A DNA stretch of 64,000 nt, from assembly GCA_964017065.1 (NCBI GenBank), contig OZ024785.1, positions 1,507,142 to 1,571,141 of the forward strand, in the 5' to 3' direction. This DNA is from Haliclona indistincta. Lineage: Eukaryota > Porifera > Demospongiae > Haplosclerida > Chalinidae. The notes under the pieces are model-generated. The model had not been told where the DNA came from, ran no database searches, and saw nothing but the letters and a program-made list of their open reading frames with translations. A program made the position numbers and the translations under genes. Positions 22,864-34,073 of the stretch are shown here, one piece after another. How positions within the stretch are numbered: the first letter of the stretch is position 1; each line of letters begins with the position of its first letter.

Positions 22864-23345
22864 CTAATTTAAAGTGAACCCTATAAGAAAAAAGATTACA
22901 AGTAGGTAAGAGTGACTTAAACGAAGAGAGAGAGTAGAACAGTGAGAAGGGAGAGAGTTCCAGAGAGAAACAGAATGAGGAATAAAAGAGTTTAGATGGG
23001 AAGAGGTTTTGACAAAAGGTTGAACAAGCAGATGACGTCGTGAAGAACGTGTTGTATAAGATGAAGGAGGCTTTCTAACAATGAGGCCCTCAGGAAAAAC
23101 ACTCTGATCTTGAAATTTTGTACAAGAGACACATTGACAGTTCAGATCGTCTCCTCTGTAACGTAGGAATTTGGAACTTGGATATAAGTGAATAGGGTAG
23201 CCAGTATTCCGCTCCCCAGACACGATCTTAAGAGCAAGTTTCTGAACCAGCTCAATTTGGCAATCAAAGTAACTGTGTGAGGAGACCACATAGGACAAGC
23301 ATATTCTAGACGTGGTCTAACTAAAGAAAGATAAAGTTTAAGCAT
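22864..23345 (-). pseudogene. RT C-terminal fragment of a non-LTR retrotransposon
   Basis: Minus-strand frames give LYLSLVRPRLEYACPMWSPH, the conserved post-thumb motif of non-LTR reverse transcriptases. They continue in another frame through QIELVQKLALKIVSG, RHLLVQPFV and HSVSLWNSLPS, the usual C-terminal end. 5'-truncated and frameshifted, so a dead copy. A paralogue lies at 29,319-29,850 in the duplicated segment. Confidence 0.75.
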
Positions 23346-23471
23346 ATCAGAATTCCAGCCGGCATATAGAAAAATAACTACTTACACAAAAATTGGAGCA
23401 ACACAATGATGTAAGTATGCATATAGTGAAATCACTTATTCAAGCAACAACATACAAAAGTACAACCAATA

Positions 23472-23652
23472 CAGAGGAACCCCTCTTAGCAGACACCCCT
23501 CTCCAGTGGAAACCCTCTCTATGATGGACACTTACTGAATCCCAAATAGAACCTACATAATGTATAATAAACCCCTGACCAGAGGACACCCTCTCTATAA
23601 TGGACAATTTTGTTGGTCCCAATGGTGTCCGCCTTATAGAGAGGTTCCACTG
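23472..23652. mobile_element. pogo/Tigger-like MITE (copy 1)
   Basis: Imperfect terminal inverted repeats, CAGAGGAACCCCTCTTAGCA at the left and its counterpart ending AGAGAGGTTCCACTG at the right, are flanked by TA on both sides (23,470-23,471 and 23,653-23,654). Internal GAGGACACCCTCTCTATAAT words resemble the ends. Length is 181 bp with no transposase. TA duplication plus CAGTGGAACC-type ends suit the pogo branch of Tc1/mariner. Confidence 0.75.
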
Positions 23653-23689
23653 TATAGATAACGTAACTCAATTATTTGCAGTAAAAAAT

Positions 23690-24235
23690 TATTGTTGGAA
23701 GATTTGAGCTTGAGGTGGAAGAGGAGGTGGAAGAGGAATGTGAGGAGCTGGGAGCAATAGAGTTTTATACAATGGTGGGCCGATTGGATGCAGACCGGTA
23801 GGCCTGTTCTGTGGTGAATATGGTCCAGTAATTTGACCTTTTGTAATTGAGATCATAAGAAAAGTCATAAGAGGGATTAGGTTGGAGAATTTGGGATGGA
23901 TAAGATGTGACGGGTGAAGAAACCATTGGAGGCTAGAGAGAAAAAGAAAAAACTTCCACATCAGCCTGACGAAATAATTGTTTCAACTTACTGTTTGCAT
24001 ATATGGAGTAGGAGTTGATATACGGATTGGTGTAAGGCGCCGGGCCGAGTAATGAGAAACAAGGCTGCAGTAAAATAGTAAAATTAACATAATCATAGCA
24101 AGAGCATGCACCATGAAAATGGAAAGTAATGGAGTCCATAATCAAGAATGCACAAACACTGAATTGTTGACTAATAGTTCCTATAGCTGTCAAGCAGGAG
24201 CCTTGATTACCGTAAGGCGGTAAGCAGCATACAAG
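23690..24235 (-). pseudogene. Proline/tyrosine-rich exons, duplicated (copy 1)
   Basis: Minus-strand reading gives at least two plausible exons. One, after a TTTTACTGCAG acceptor near 24,062, reads SARRLTPIRISTPTPYMQT up to GTAAGT near 23,991. The next, after CTCTCTAG near 23,936, reads PPMVSSPVTSYPSQILQPNP and SYDFSYDLNYK. Upstream, CCLPPYGNQGSC and CSCYDY suggest a Cys-rich segment. The order Cys-rich then Pro/Tyr-rich recalls Shisa-like membrane adaptors, but this is a guess. No complete gene can be assembled, and the other copy (30,150-30,730) has several differences. Could be a live small gene or debris. Confidence 0.35.
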
Positions 24236-24779
24236 GGGGTTAAAATATTGAACGTTACTGAAGCTAGTGCTTGGTCACGTGCACTGGTTGCTCGAGGTCC
24301 TCTTCATGATACTCGAACAGCTAGTGCTGAAGTACTGTCAGACGTGTGTCACTCTGCATTACCAATCAACTAGTATAAGACACACTCACCGACTGAGCTC
24401 TGACAGACCACTTGGAGTTGCAGAATGCTGCCTCTCTCAGGCCGGCTAATGTATTGCTTATTTCGTTTTGTCATTCATTTCACCCTTGTCATAACTACTC
24501 ACTAACCACTGCTCTAATTAACCTACTCCAGTTGGACATGTATCACTTATTTTGCTTTTTTAATGCCGTATAATAAGATAAACTTAATTTAATTACTATA
24601 AATGTTCATCTGCTTTGAATAGTATTTAGCTCAAAAGTTCACATTGAGCACACTGTCATTAATTGTAACATTTTGTTAAGGGTTTTTCCCTGCAAGGAGT
24701 AACATAACAGCAATAGTGACAGAAACACATAAAACACACCTTTCCACAATAAGCCTTTGTTATCTCGATGGCTTTTTGT

Positions 24780-25209
<430 letters not shown>

Positions 25210-25349
25210 TCAGTGAACTACAGGCGCCTGGAACACTAGCAATATGAAGACGGTGGAATAGAAATTTAGTATTGCGGATACATGATTTGTTTAAAAGTTT
25301 GTCTTGATGCTACCTAGCATGGCGTCATATGAACAAGTTTTACTCACCC

Positions 25350-25445
25350 TGAACCCGAACCTTAGCAGACTTCCTAACGAACTCATCACATCCACTAGTG
25401 ATATTTCCCCACTGATCTCTGCCTCCAATCTATTCAAGACAAAAT
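25350..25445 (-). other. Possible exon at the segmental-duplication edge
   Basis: Minus-strand reading gives NRLEAEISGEISLVDVMSSL and GSLLRFGFR followed by a GTGAGT donor near 25,348. The homologous place in copy 2 (about 31,860-31,944) keeps the donor but has an internal deletion and loses the left part. Family not recognised. Confidence 0.3.
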
Positions 25446-25559
25446 CATCATAATGTCCGTCATAAATATTACCTGTATATAACACTTGTAATTTTTGTAA
25501 AGATGAAGGAAATCATATGCCTGAAAAATCAGGTAAGAAAATTCAGTGAAATTGAAATT

Positions 25560-26760
25560 AATTATTTGTTATGGTAGAGTTATTTTTAGTGGGGTAGAGT
25601 GGGATTATTATGTCTAGAGACTTGAAAGGACAGAGAGAGAGAAGACTTGATAGAAGGTTCCACAGAAGAATTATAGAGGGGAAGACATTTAGTGAAGGAA
25701 CTGGAGCGGGAAAAATAGGAAGGAAGTTGTTGGGGTCATAGGAACGAATGGGGTAGGGAGGACGGGGGTATTTGGTAAGAATGGAGGTTTTGGAACTGAA
25801 TGTTTAGTCCATAGACTTTGCGAAAAGAGAGGAAAGACTTGTTATGTAATGAGAAGAAATAATTGAGGGGATGGAGTCAGAATTGAATTTTGAAGCGATT
25901 ATTAGAGCAAAATATATGACAGAATTGAGTTTAGCAGAGAGTGTGAGAGAGGAAGGAGACCAGACAGGAGAGCAATACTCAAGAATTGGATGGACTAATG
26001 AAAATAAACTATTATAAATGAATAATAGAAGAAGAGGATAAAAATGTCTGAAAATTAAACCTATTACCTTACGGGACTTTTTACAAATGTGAGAAATGTG
26101 CATGGAAAAAGAAAGAGAAGGAGTAAGAAAAACACCAAGATACTTAAAGAAATAAACACGATCAATAGGAAAGTCAGAGATAAGCAGAGGAGGGAGAGAA
26201 TTAACAAAAGAGGAGTTAGAGCGTTGGAAAAACATATATTTACATTTAGAGGGCTTATTGAAAAGACTTGAAATTAGAAGAGAGCCAGGAGGAGACACAA
26301 GAGAGGTCAGATTGGAGGTTATAAAAATCATATGAGGAGTTAATAGGTTTGAATATAAATATGTCGTCAGCATATGCATAGAGGATGAGGTGGCAATTGA
26401 GTGAAAGGGAAAGTTGAGTGATACCATTGACATATAAAATATAAAGAAGTGGATCAAGAATTGAGCCTTGTGGAACACCAGAGAGAACAGACTGAGAAGA
26501 AGAGGAGGAGCCATTGAGACGAACAGATTGACACCTGTTAAGAAGGTAGGAATGCAGCCAGTTTAACAGAGAGGAGGAAAGTTTTGAGAAAAGAGGAGTC
26601 AAGTAAAGGTTGGTGAGGGACAGAGTCAAAGGTTTTTCAAATCTAGAAATACACCACAAACAGAGGAGTTTGATTCTAGGAGAGAGTGTATGGAATGAGT
26701 AGAGTAGAGAAGAGCAGAGGTAGTAGATCTGTGGGGAACAAAACCAAATTAAAGAGGAGA
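25560..26760 (-). pseudogene. Degenerate non-LTR retrotransposon, RT region
   Basis: Minus-strand frame 26,659-26,255 holds LLNWLHSYLLNRCQSVRLNG, SVLSGVPQGSILDPLLYILY and the catalytic YADDIFIFKP. A frameshift near 26,260 moves to a frame with KCKYMFFQRSN, YFFKYLGVFLTPSLSFSMHI and SLVHPILEYCSPVWSPSSL. The coding strand is strongly pyrimidine-rich, as in the fragment at 48,749-50,256, so the two may be the same family. Truncated at both ends. Confidence 0.8.
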
Positions 26761-26987
26761 AATTAAATTATTAGAAAGAGAGAAGAGATCATGTATACTT
26801 GATATTGCTAGTATCTTCACGGAAACAAAAGTCACCCCTTCACGAAAAGCAAATGGCCATTTTTCCAAGCTGGTACGCTGCAATGCAAACTTAATTTTGC
26901 CCACTGTACTAGAAGTTGCTGGGAAGTTGCCGTGCAGTAGTCTAGCCCCGCCCCTTCGCATTCTTATGTGACTAGCGATTTCAGAGA

Positions 26988-28833
26988 ATGAAGTGCTGCC
27001 GTCCTGTACCTGCTGCACTGTTTATAACCGTAGGTAAGACATGACTTTTGAAATTAATACCAATAATTATATTTGCATGGAATTCAGTTTCCTCAGCGCA
27101 TGCTGCTCCCTCGTTAAAGCTGAGTGTTGTCAAGGGCACAGCATGTCCTGGAGGAGACCTCGAGTATACCTGTACTGCATCGACTAATACGACATCAATG
27201 TTTAATATGAGATGGACACATGGAGTAGGATCAAGCTTGACTCAAATCTTCTATCTGTATAATCTACAACATACATTGACTAACATGAGTATTGTAGGAT
27301 TCATAACAACTGCCAGCCGCATATCACCGAACTACACACTAACATCAACTGCTACTCTGAGTAGAGCACAGCTCTCTGATGATAACATTACACTGCAGTG
27401 TCTGATGGATGTAATGAATCCTCCCTTGCCTCATGCTATTGTCACAGAAGGTAAATGTATGTGGCATCAACTGAGCATTTCATGATATAACTCAGTCTTA
27501 GGTGCAAACAGTCCACCTTACAGCCTGAAGATGTCAACACCACCAGTATCACTAACATGGTTACCTCCATTTACAGACTGTGTCTTCAACTACACTATCA
27601 ATATCACTAACTGCAGTAGCTCTAGCTCGTACTACAGTACTAGCAACACTGAGTCACTGATACTGACTGATGACCTGATCACTCGTGGACACAACTACTC
27701 ATTTGCTGTGGCTGTTACTGACAGTACAGGACAACATGGACCATGGAGTGATCAACTCACAGTCACATATGATGGTATGAGCATATTGTATCATGCACCT
27801 AATGCATTATAACACTCATGATTGGTCTGTCGCTGCAGTTCCTGATAGTGTGAGCTTCATAGTACAGTCACTACATCAATCAATTCTTCTGGTGACATGG
27901 CAGGTACAATTAACTACTCAAGCAGTTAAAAACATCACATTTTTCTTATTCCAGCCTCCTCCTCCACTGATAGCTGGTTTCCCAGTCCTTCACTATGTAG
28001 TGTCTTATAATACCAGTACTGATAACAGCACACTGATACACACACAAGTGAACTCTTCTATGAATAGCTACACAGTGTCTGGTGTACCAGGAGTAACCTA
28101 CTATATTACAGTGATTGCTGTCAATGCTGTGGGACCAGGACCTATCAGTGATTACTCTATAGTGAATGGTGAAATAAACAAGTATCATAGATCACTCGTA
28201 TTATCATAGGCTTGTTGTTATAGTGCCACTAACAACTGCAACACAAGTCTCAACTAGTACTCAGCTAGTTCAAGCATACTACACTTCTAGTGAGTTTATT
28301 TTATCCATGTTTTCATAAGACTGCATAGCTTTAGACCAAGTACACATAACAACATCTGAGACACAAGTAAGCTGTTTACAATCATCAATTCCTATGGACA
28401 GAAGCAGCTCTACAGTTATAGGTAAACAACAATATTGATGACACAACATAATGATACTTGGTGTGTCATCATTAGTTATGTTTCTCCTTTCTCTATAGTA
28501 ACCACAGTATCTGTTAGTGTCTTGATAGTATCAGTGATCAGTACAGCTATTATCACTAGTATCATTGTGTGGTGTGTTATGAGGAGAAGGAGACCATCAT
28601 CACATGCTACAGCAACTACTGACCATGATAAAGAACAAGTCACTGAGCTAGCTACAGTGATCTATGACACACCTAATGTCATCAAGGAACACTCCAACAC
28701 TACTCAAGAGAATGTAGCTTATGGAGGGACAATACCACTCAAAGAGAATGTAGCTTATGGAGGGACAATACCACTCAAAGAGAATGTAGCTTATGGAGGG
28801 ACAATACCACTCAAAGAGAATGTAGCTTATTGA
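26988..28833 (+). CDS. Ig/FN3 single-pass receptor 3 (tail repeats expanded, early stop)
   Basis: Predicted exons are 26,988-27,033, 27,097-27,450, 27,502-27,774, 27,839-27,903, 27,955-28,168, 28,224-28,289, 28,335-28,421 and 28,499-28,833. It has a signal peptide (PVPAALFITV), an Ig-like domain of its own (CPGGDLEYTC to ITLQC), and two FN3 domains, stalk and TM nearly identical to receptor 1. The tail has VIYDTP and then four ENVAY units against two in receptor 1. In the fourth, GGA has become TGA (28,831-28,833), which removes the conserved HNEAYQQVNIN end. That end is still legible in frame up to the ancestral stop at 28,887. Likely expressed with a shortened tail, or a recent pseudogene. 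Confidence 0.75.
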
Positions 28834-29318
28834 GGGACAATACCACTCCAACACAATGAGGCTTATCAACAAGTGAATATCAACTGATGTGATGGACGTA
28901 CTGAGTGCTTGACTAGACTACATGTATAAAATAGTATTGTACTTGTCACAGTAGTGTCATACTGTTTTATTCAAGCCTTGTATTATTAGTTTCAAGTTAA
29001 AAAATTTGTTTAGCAAGCAAAAAATTCTACAAACTATTGGATAGTGTGGTTTCTTTCAATGGACTATAATACATTCAATGTTTCATTGAATTGTCCATGT
29101 ATGCATGCAGTGACCTGTTCACTGTATGGTGGTACGTTTTTTGCTGCTTTCTTGCTAGTGTTGCTAGTTTACTTAGCTTACTGCAGCTGCTTTTGTTTGT
29201 ATTTTGTTGACCAAGCCTACTTATTTTTCTCTTTCTACAGTTGGCTCTGGCCCTCGTCTTACTCTTGAGTGCTGCTATGCACAAAGACTGTGCATCACTG
29301 AGTATGGACTGTGCATTT

Positions 29319-29850
29319 TTAAATAATAATTTGCAATTTGCAAATAGCCAACAATGCTAATTTAAAGTGAACCCTATATAGGAAAAAAAGATTACAAGTA
29401 GGTAAGAGTGACTTAAATGAAGAGAGAGAGAGTAGAACAGTGAGAAATGAGAGAGTTCCAGAGAATGAGGAATAAAAGAGTTTGGATGGGAGGAGGTTTA
29501 GACAAAAGGTTGAACAAGCAGAAGACGACGTGAAGAACATGTTGCATAAGATGAAGGAGGCTTTCTAACAATGAGGCCCTCTGGAAAAACACTCTGATCT
29601 TAAATTTGTACAAGAGACACATTGACAGTTTAGATCATCTCCTCTGTAAAGTAGGAATTTGGAACTTAGATATAAGTGAACAGGGTAGCCAGTATTCCAC
29701 TCCCAGACACGATCTTAAGAGCAATTAAGTTTCTGAACCAGCTCAATTTGGCAATCAAAGTAACTGTGTGAGGAGACCACATAGGACAAGCATATTCTAG
29801 ACGTGGTCTAACTAAAGAAAGATAAAGTTTAAGCATATCAGAATTCCAGC
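29319..29850 (-). pseudogene. RT C-terminal fragment (copy 2)
   Basis: Same fragment as 22,864-23,345 (for example AGACGTGGTCTAACTAAAG near 29,800 on the plus strand). It has extra small deletions, including loss of several bases after GAGAGAGTTCCAGAG, and more frame breaks. Non-functional. Confidence 0.75.
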
Positions 29851-29962
29851 CGGCATATAGAACAATAACTACTTACACAAAAATTGGACCAACACAATGA
29901 TGCAAGAATGCATATAGTGAAATCACTTATTCAAGCAACAACATACAAAAGTACAACCAATA

Positions 29963-30143
29963 CAGAGGAACCCCTCTTAGCAGACACCCCTCTCCAGTGG
30001 AAACCCTCTCTATGATGGACACTTACTGAATCCCAAATAGAACCTACATAATGTATAATAAACCCCTGACCAGAGGACACCCTCTCTATAATGGACAATT
30101 TTGTTGGTCCCAATGGTGTCCGCCTTATATAGAGGTTCCACTG
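29963..30143. mobile_element. pogo/Tigger-like MITE (copy 2)
   Basis: Duplicate of 23,472-23,652 carried within the segmental duplication, with the same TA flanks (29,961-29,962 and 30,144-30,145). Not an independent insertion. Confidence 0.75.
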
Positions 30144-30149
30144 TATAGA

Positions 30150-30730
30150 TAACGTAACTCAATTATTTGCAGTACAAAATTATTGTTGGAAGATTTGAGC
30201 TTGAGGTGGAAGAGGAGCTGGAAGAGGAGTGTGAGGAGCTGGGAGCAATAGAGTTTTATACAATGGTGGGCCGATTGAATGCCGACTGGTAGGCCTGTTC
30301 TGTGGTGAATGGTCCAGTCATTTGACATTTTGTAATTGAGATCATAAGAAAAGTCATAAGAGGGATTAGGTTGGAGAATTTGGGATGGATGGATAAGATG
30401 TGACGGATGAAGAAACCATCGGAGGCTAGAGAGAGAAAGAAAAAACTTCCACATCAGCCTGACGAAATAATTGTTTCAACTTACTGTTTGCATATTATGG
30501 AGTAGGAGTTGATATACGGATTGGTATATAAGGTGCCGGGCCGAGTAATGAGAAACAAGGCTGCAGTAAAATAGTAAAATTAACATAATCATAGCAAGAG
30601 CATGCACCATGAAAATGGAAAGTAATGGAGTCCATAATCAAGAATGCACAAACACTGAATTGTTGACTAATAGTTCCTATAGCTGTCAAGCAGGAGCCTT
30701 GATTACCGTAAGGCGGTAAGCAGCATACAA
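30150..30730 (-). pseudogene. Proline/tyrosine-rich exons, duplicated (copy 2)
   Basis: Minus-strand SQILQPNPSYDFSYDLNYK and CCLPPYGNQGSC are preserved relative to 23,690-24,235. The segment just before the exon-1 donor has insertions (TATATAAGG for TGTAAGG, and a changed CATATTATGG), and the start of the second exon shows an extra GATG. Weakly supported as a gene in either copy. Confidence 0.3.
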
Positions 30731-31299
30731 GGGGGTTAAAATATTGAACGTTACTGAAGCTAGTGCTTGGTCACGTGCACTGGTTGCTCGAGGTCCTCTT
30801 CATGATACTCGAACAGCTAGTGCTGAAGTACTGTCAGACGTGTGTCACTTTGCATTACCAATCAACTAGTATAAGACACACTCACCGACTGAGCTCTGAC
30901 AGACCACTTGGAGTTGCAGAATGCTACCTCTCTCAGGCCGGCTAATGTATTGCTTATTTCGTTTTGTCATTCATTTCACCCTTGTCATAACTACTCACTA
31001 ACCACTGCTCTAATTAACCTACTCCAGTTGGACATGTATCACTTATTTTGCTTTTTTACTGCCGTATAATAAGATAAACTTAATTTAATTACTATAAATG
31101 TTCATCTGCTTTGAATAGTATTTAGCTCAAAAGTTCACATTGAGCACACTGTCATTAATTGTAACATTAATTTTTATTAAGGGTTTTTCCCTGCAAGGAG
31201 TAACATAACAGCAATAGTGACAGTAACACATAAAACACACCTTTCCACAATAAGCCTTTGTTATCTCGATGGCTTTTTGTAGTTCTTCTTCTGTAAAAT

Positions 31300-31727
<428 letters not shown>

Positions 31728-32014
31728 TCAGTGAACTACAGGCGCCTGGAACACTAGCAACATGAAGACGATGGAATAGAAATTTAGTATTGCGAATATA
31801 CGATTTTTTTAAAAGTTTGTCTTGATGCTAGCTAGCATTGCGTCATATGAACAAGTTTTACTCACCCTGAACCCGAACCTTAGCAGACTTCCTAACAAAC
31901 TCACATCCACTGATGATATTTCCCCACTGATCTCTGCCTCCAAATCACTTACTCCCTCGCTCACTCATGCACAACCTCTAATCTCTCCTTCTCTTCCTTC
32001 TTCTCTCAATCCAG

Positions 32015-32218
32015 TTCCAGCAGATCTACTGACCTTCAGTATCACTGTCACCTTCCCTGCTGGCAGCACTAGTCAAGTTGTTTCCATACCGATCATTAAT
32101 GACCTTATGTTCGAAATGGACGAGTCGTTTGAAGTGTTTCTGTGTAAAATAGAAGGTCAACCTGATGCTGTACTGGGAATACCCAACTCTGGCAATGTGG
32201 TGATTGAGGATGATGACC
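32015..32218 (+). pseudogene. Isolated Calx-beta domain exon
   Basis: After a TCTCTCAATCCAG acceptor the frame reads LTFSITVTFPAGSTSQVVSI, PIINDLMFEMDESFEVFL and GNVVIEDDD, ending at a GTAAGC donor. These are the C-terminal strands of a Calx-beta domain (FPAG, DE.FEV.L, V.I.DDD). Calx-beta repeats are extracellular Ca-binding modules, found for instance in sponge aggregation factors and other large adhesion proteins. No flanking Calx-beta exons were recognised, so this is either an orphan exon or part of a gene whose other exons I cannot see. Confidence 0.6.
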
Positions 32219-32229
32219 GTAAGCTAATA

Positions 32230-33110
32230 CACTTCTGCTCAAGTGGTTATTGTTAGTTACGTAAGACCAGAGAAACCTTTAACCAAAGTATAATGTAATG
32301 ACGGGTTTCTAGACTGCATGATACCAAAATTAATAGAAAATTCGACTTGCTCTAAACTGACAGTTTGTCTTGCGATTTTCTACAACATGCAGTATGCTAG
32401 CTGTTCCAAACTAGCACTGTTTTTTCCTGGCATGTCAAAGTTTACGACAATGTACTAAACTCTGAGTTGGCCACTCCCACTTCATAACTGAAGCCGTTTA
32501 AGTGCTGCGACATCGTCATTTTTCAGCCAATTTTGGTCTTCGTTTAGCCCTGGTGACTGATACAAAAACCTGGTGGTGTCCAGGTGAGCAAACAGCATAG
32601 TTTAGACCATATTCTATGCCCAAGTATGCATTTCCGGGCATCCTGAATCCTTAAAAATGCCAAAAGTGGCAAGGGGCTCCGCCCCTTCGAACCCCGGGTT
32701 AGGGGGGACACCCCTTTAAAATTCCCCCATGCTATACGTTTTAGTGGGGAGGGCGCGCCGAAAAACGGTGGGTTTTTTCAGGTAAAGTCATCTTTTGCAA
32801 TTAAACTTGATTTGACTTTTCTAGAGCACTTTTTGCACTATTTATGACGTCTAGAGTAGGTGGACTCAATTATGGCAGCTAAAGGCGCTTTAGGCCTTAA
32901 ATGGTTAATCATCATGATGCTCATTATTCATTAAATGTGAATAATTATTAATTAAGTTTATATTACAGTCTATATATAAGTGGATTCGGGTGAGCTACAG
33001 AATCCAGCTCAATCAGAGAGAGGGCTCAACAAGTGGAAGAGCAAGTAGCACCATCGTCAGTTTCCAATCCACATACTGGACAAAACATAATCATAATTAG
33101 GTGTTATTAT
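32230..33110. other. No gene recognised; GC-rich hairpin near 32,670
   Basis: Mostly anonymous sequence. AAGGGGCTCCGCCCCTT at about 32,670-32,686 folds back on itself, next to runs of C and G (32,690-32,760). This is out of character for the AT-rich surroundings and resembles repeat-element sequence. Confidence 0.4.
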
Positions 33111-33126
33111 AGTAACTAATACTCAC

Positions 33127-33342
33127 GCTTATCTATGCATCTTAGAATATCAACCGGAACCTTGTTTCTGGGGATGTACATAACTGATCTGCGATTTATG
33201 CCTGTTCTTCGGCTGACCACGTTAGCCGAAGAATTCACCCCCAGAAATAGGCCCGACTGATTAATATCTCCTCCGTTTGCTCCAACGGCCTCCTTTAGCT
33301 TGCATTCGAAGGGTGCAGTTAGTTGTCCCATATATTGTCTGA
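33127..33342 (-). CDS. Orphan exon of unknown gene next to the Helitron
   Basis: Minus-strand frame between a CATTGTCATCAG acceptor (about 33,343) and a GTGAGT donor (about 33,126) reads LRQYMGQLTAPFECKLKEAV, GANGGDINQSGLFLGVNSSA and RRSVMYIPRNKVPVDILRCI. Its composition is protein-like and not low-complexity. I do not recognise the family. The Helitron boundary is only about 18 bp beyond the acceptor, so the upstream exon of this gene would lie on the far side of the element if the gene is real. Confidence 0.4.
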
Positions 33343-33362
33343 GCACTGATGACAATGTATTA

Positions 33363-33384
33363 GGGAGACACGGTAGTGTCTCCC
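33363..33384. repeat. Terminal hairpin of the Helitron 5' end
   Basis: GGGAGACAC pairs perfectly with GTGTCTCCC across GGTA. The identical structure in opposite orientation at 15,289-15,310 marks a second copy of this end. Confidence 0.85.
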
Positions 33385-34073
33385 TATGTAGGGATGGTCA
33401 AGAAAACAAAATGGCGGCTACAATGCATGTATTAGCGTTCAAACACTGATATTTCGCCTGTTGGTGAATTGTACGTGGCTAAAGAGAATTTTATCTGCTC
33501 TCTAGCGTTGCCCCAACTCTACAGCAGCACAGCATGCTCGAACGTATCGCTAAAAGTGACGAACCTGAAAGCGGTGAAAATCGAGTTTTGTCATCTTCGT
33601 TTTCTTCTTTCTTTCTTTCTTTCTTCTTTCTTTCTTTCTTCCACTCGTCTAGCGCCTTAACACGAATACTGTGCAGGGCTAAACACCCACGAATAGTCAC
33701 GAAATTCTTCTGGCATGTGCCTTTTGAACTTAGTTTTTAGCGAAATGAAAGTTTTATTCTAGCGGACTTCACGATCACGAGCTGTAGCTAGCAATGCGTA
33801 TGACGCCATTTAAAATACGCACGTGATGTAACGTGAGCGCGCACATGTTGTCTTTGAGTGGCTTCTACTTTTGCTGTCCGCTCTTGTGTTTCTCTGCTCT
33901 ACCTATCCGTGAGACTGCGTCCATTTCAGAAGATTGTGACTGTTGATTTCTACTTTTGACACACCGAAATTTGGATTTCCTTTTGAGTTCGTCGTCTCGT
34001 GTCTCGATCTGTCACTGAAGAAAGTTGTAAGTTCAATATTGATTTTGAAAAGGTTAGTTCTGGTATAGTAATT

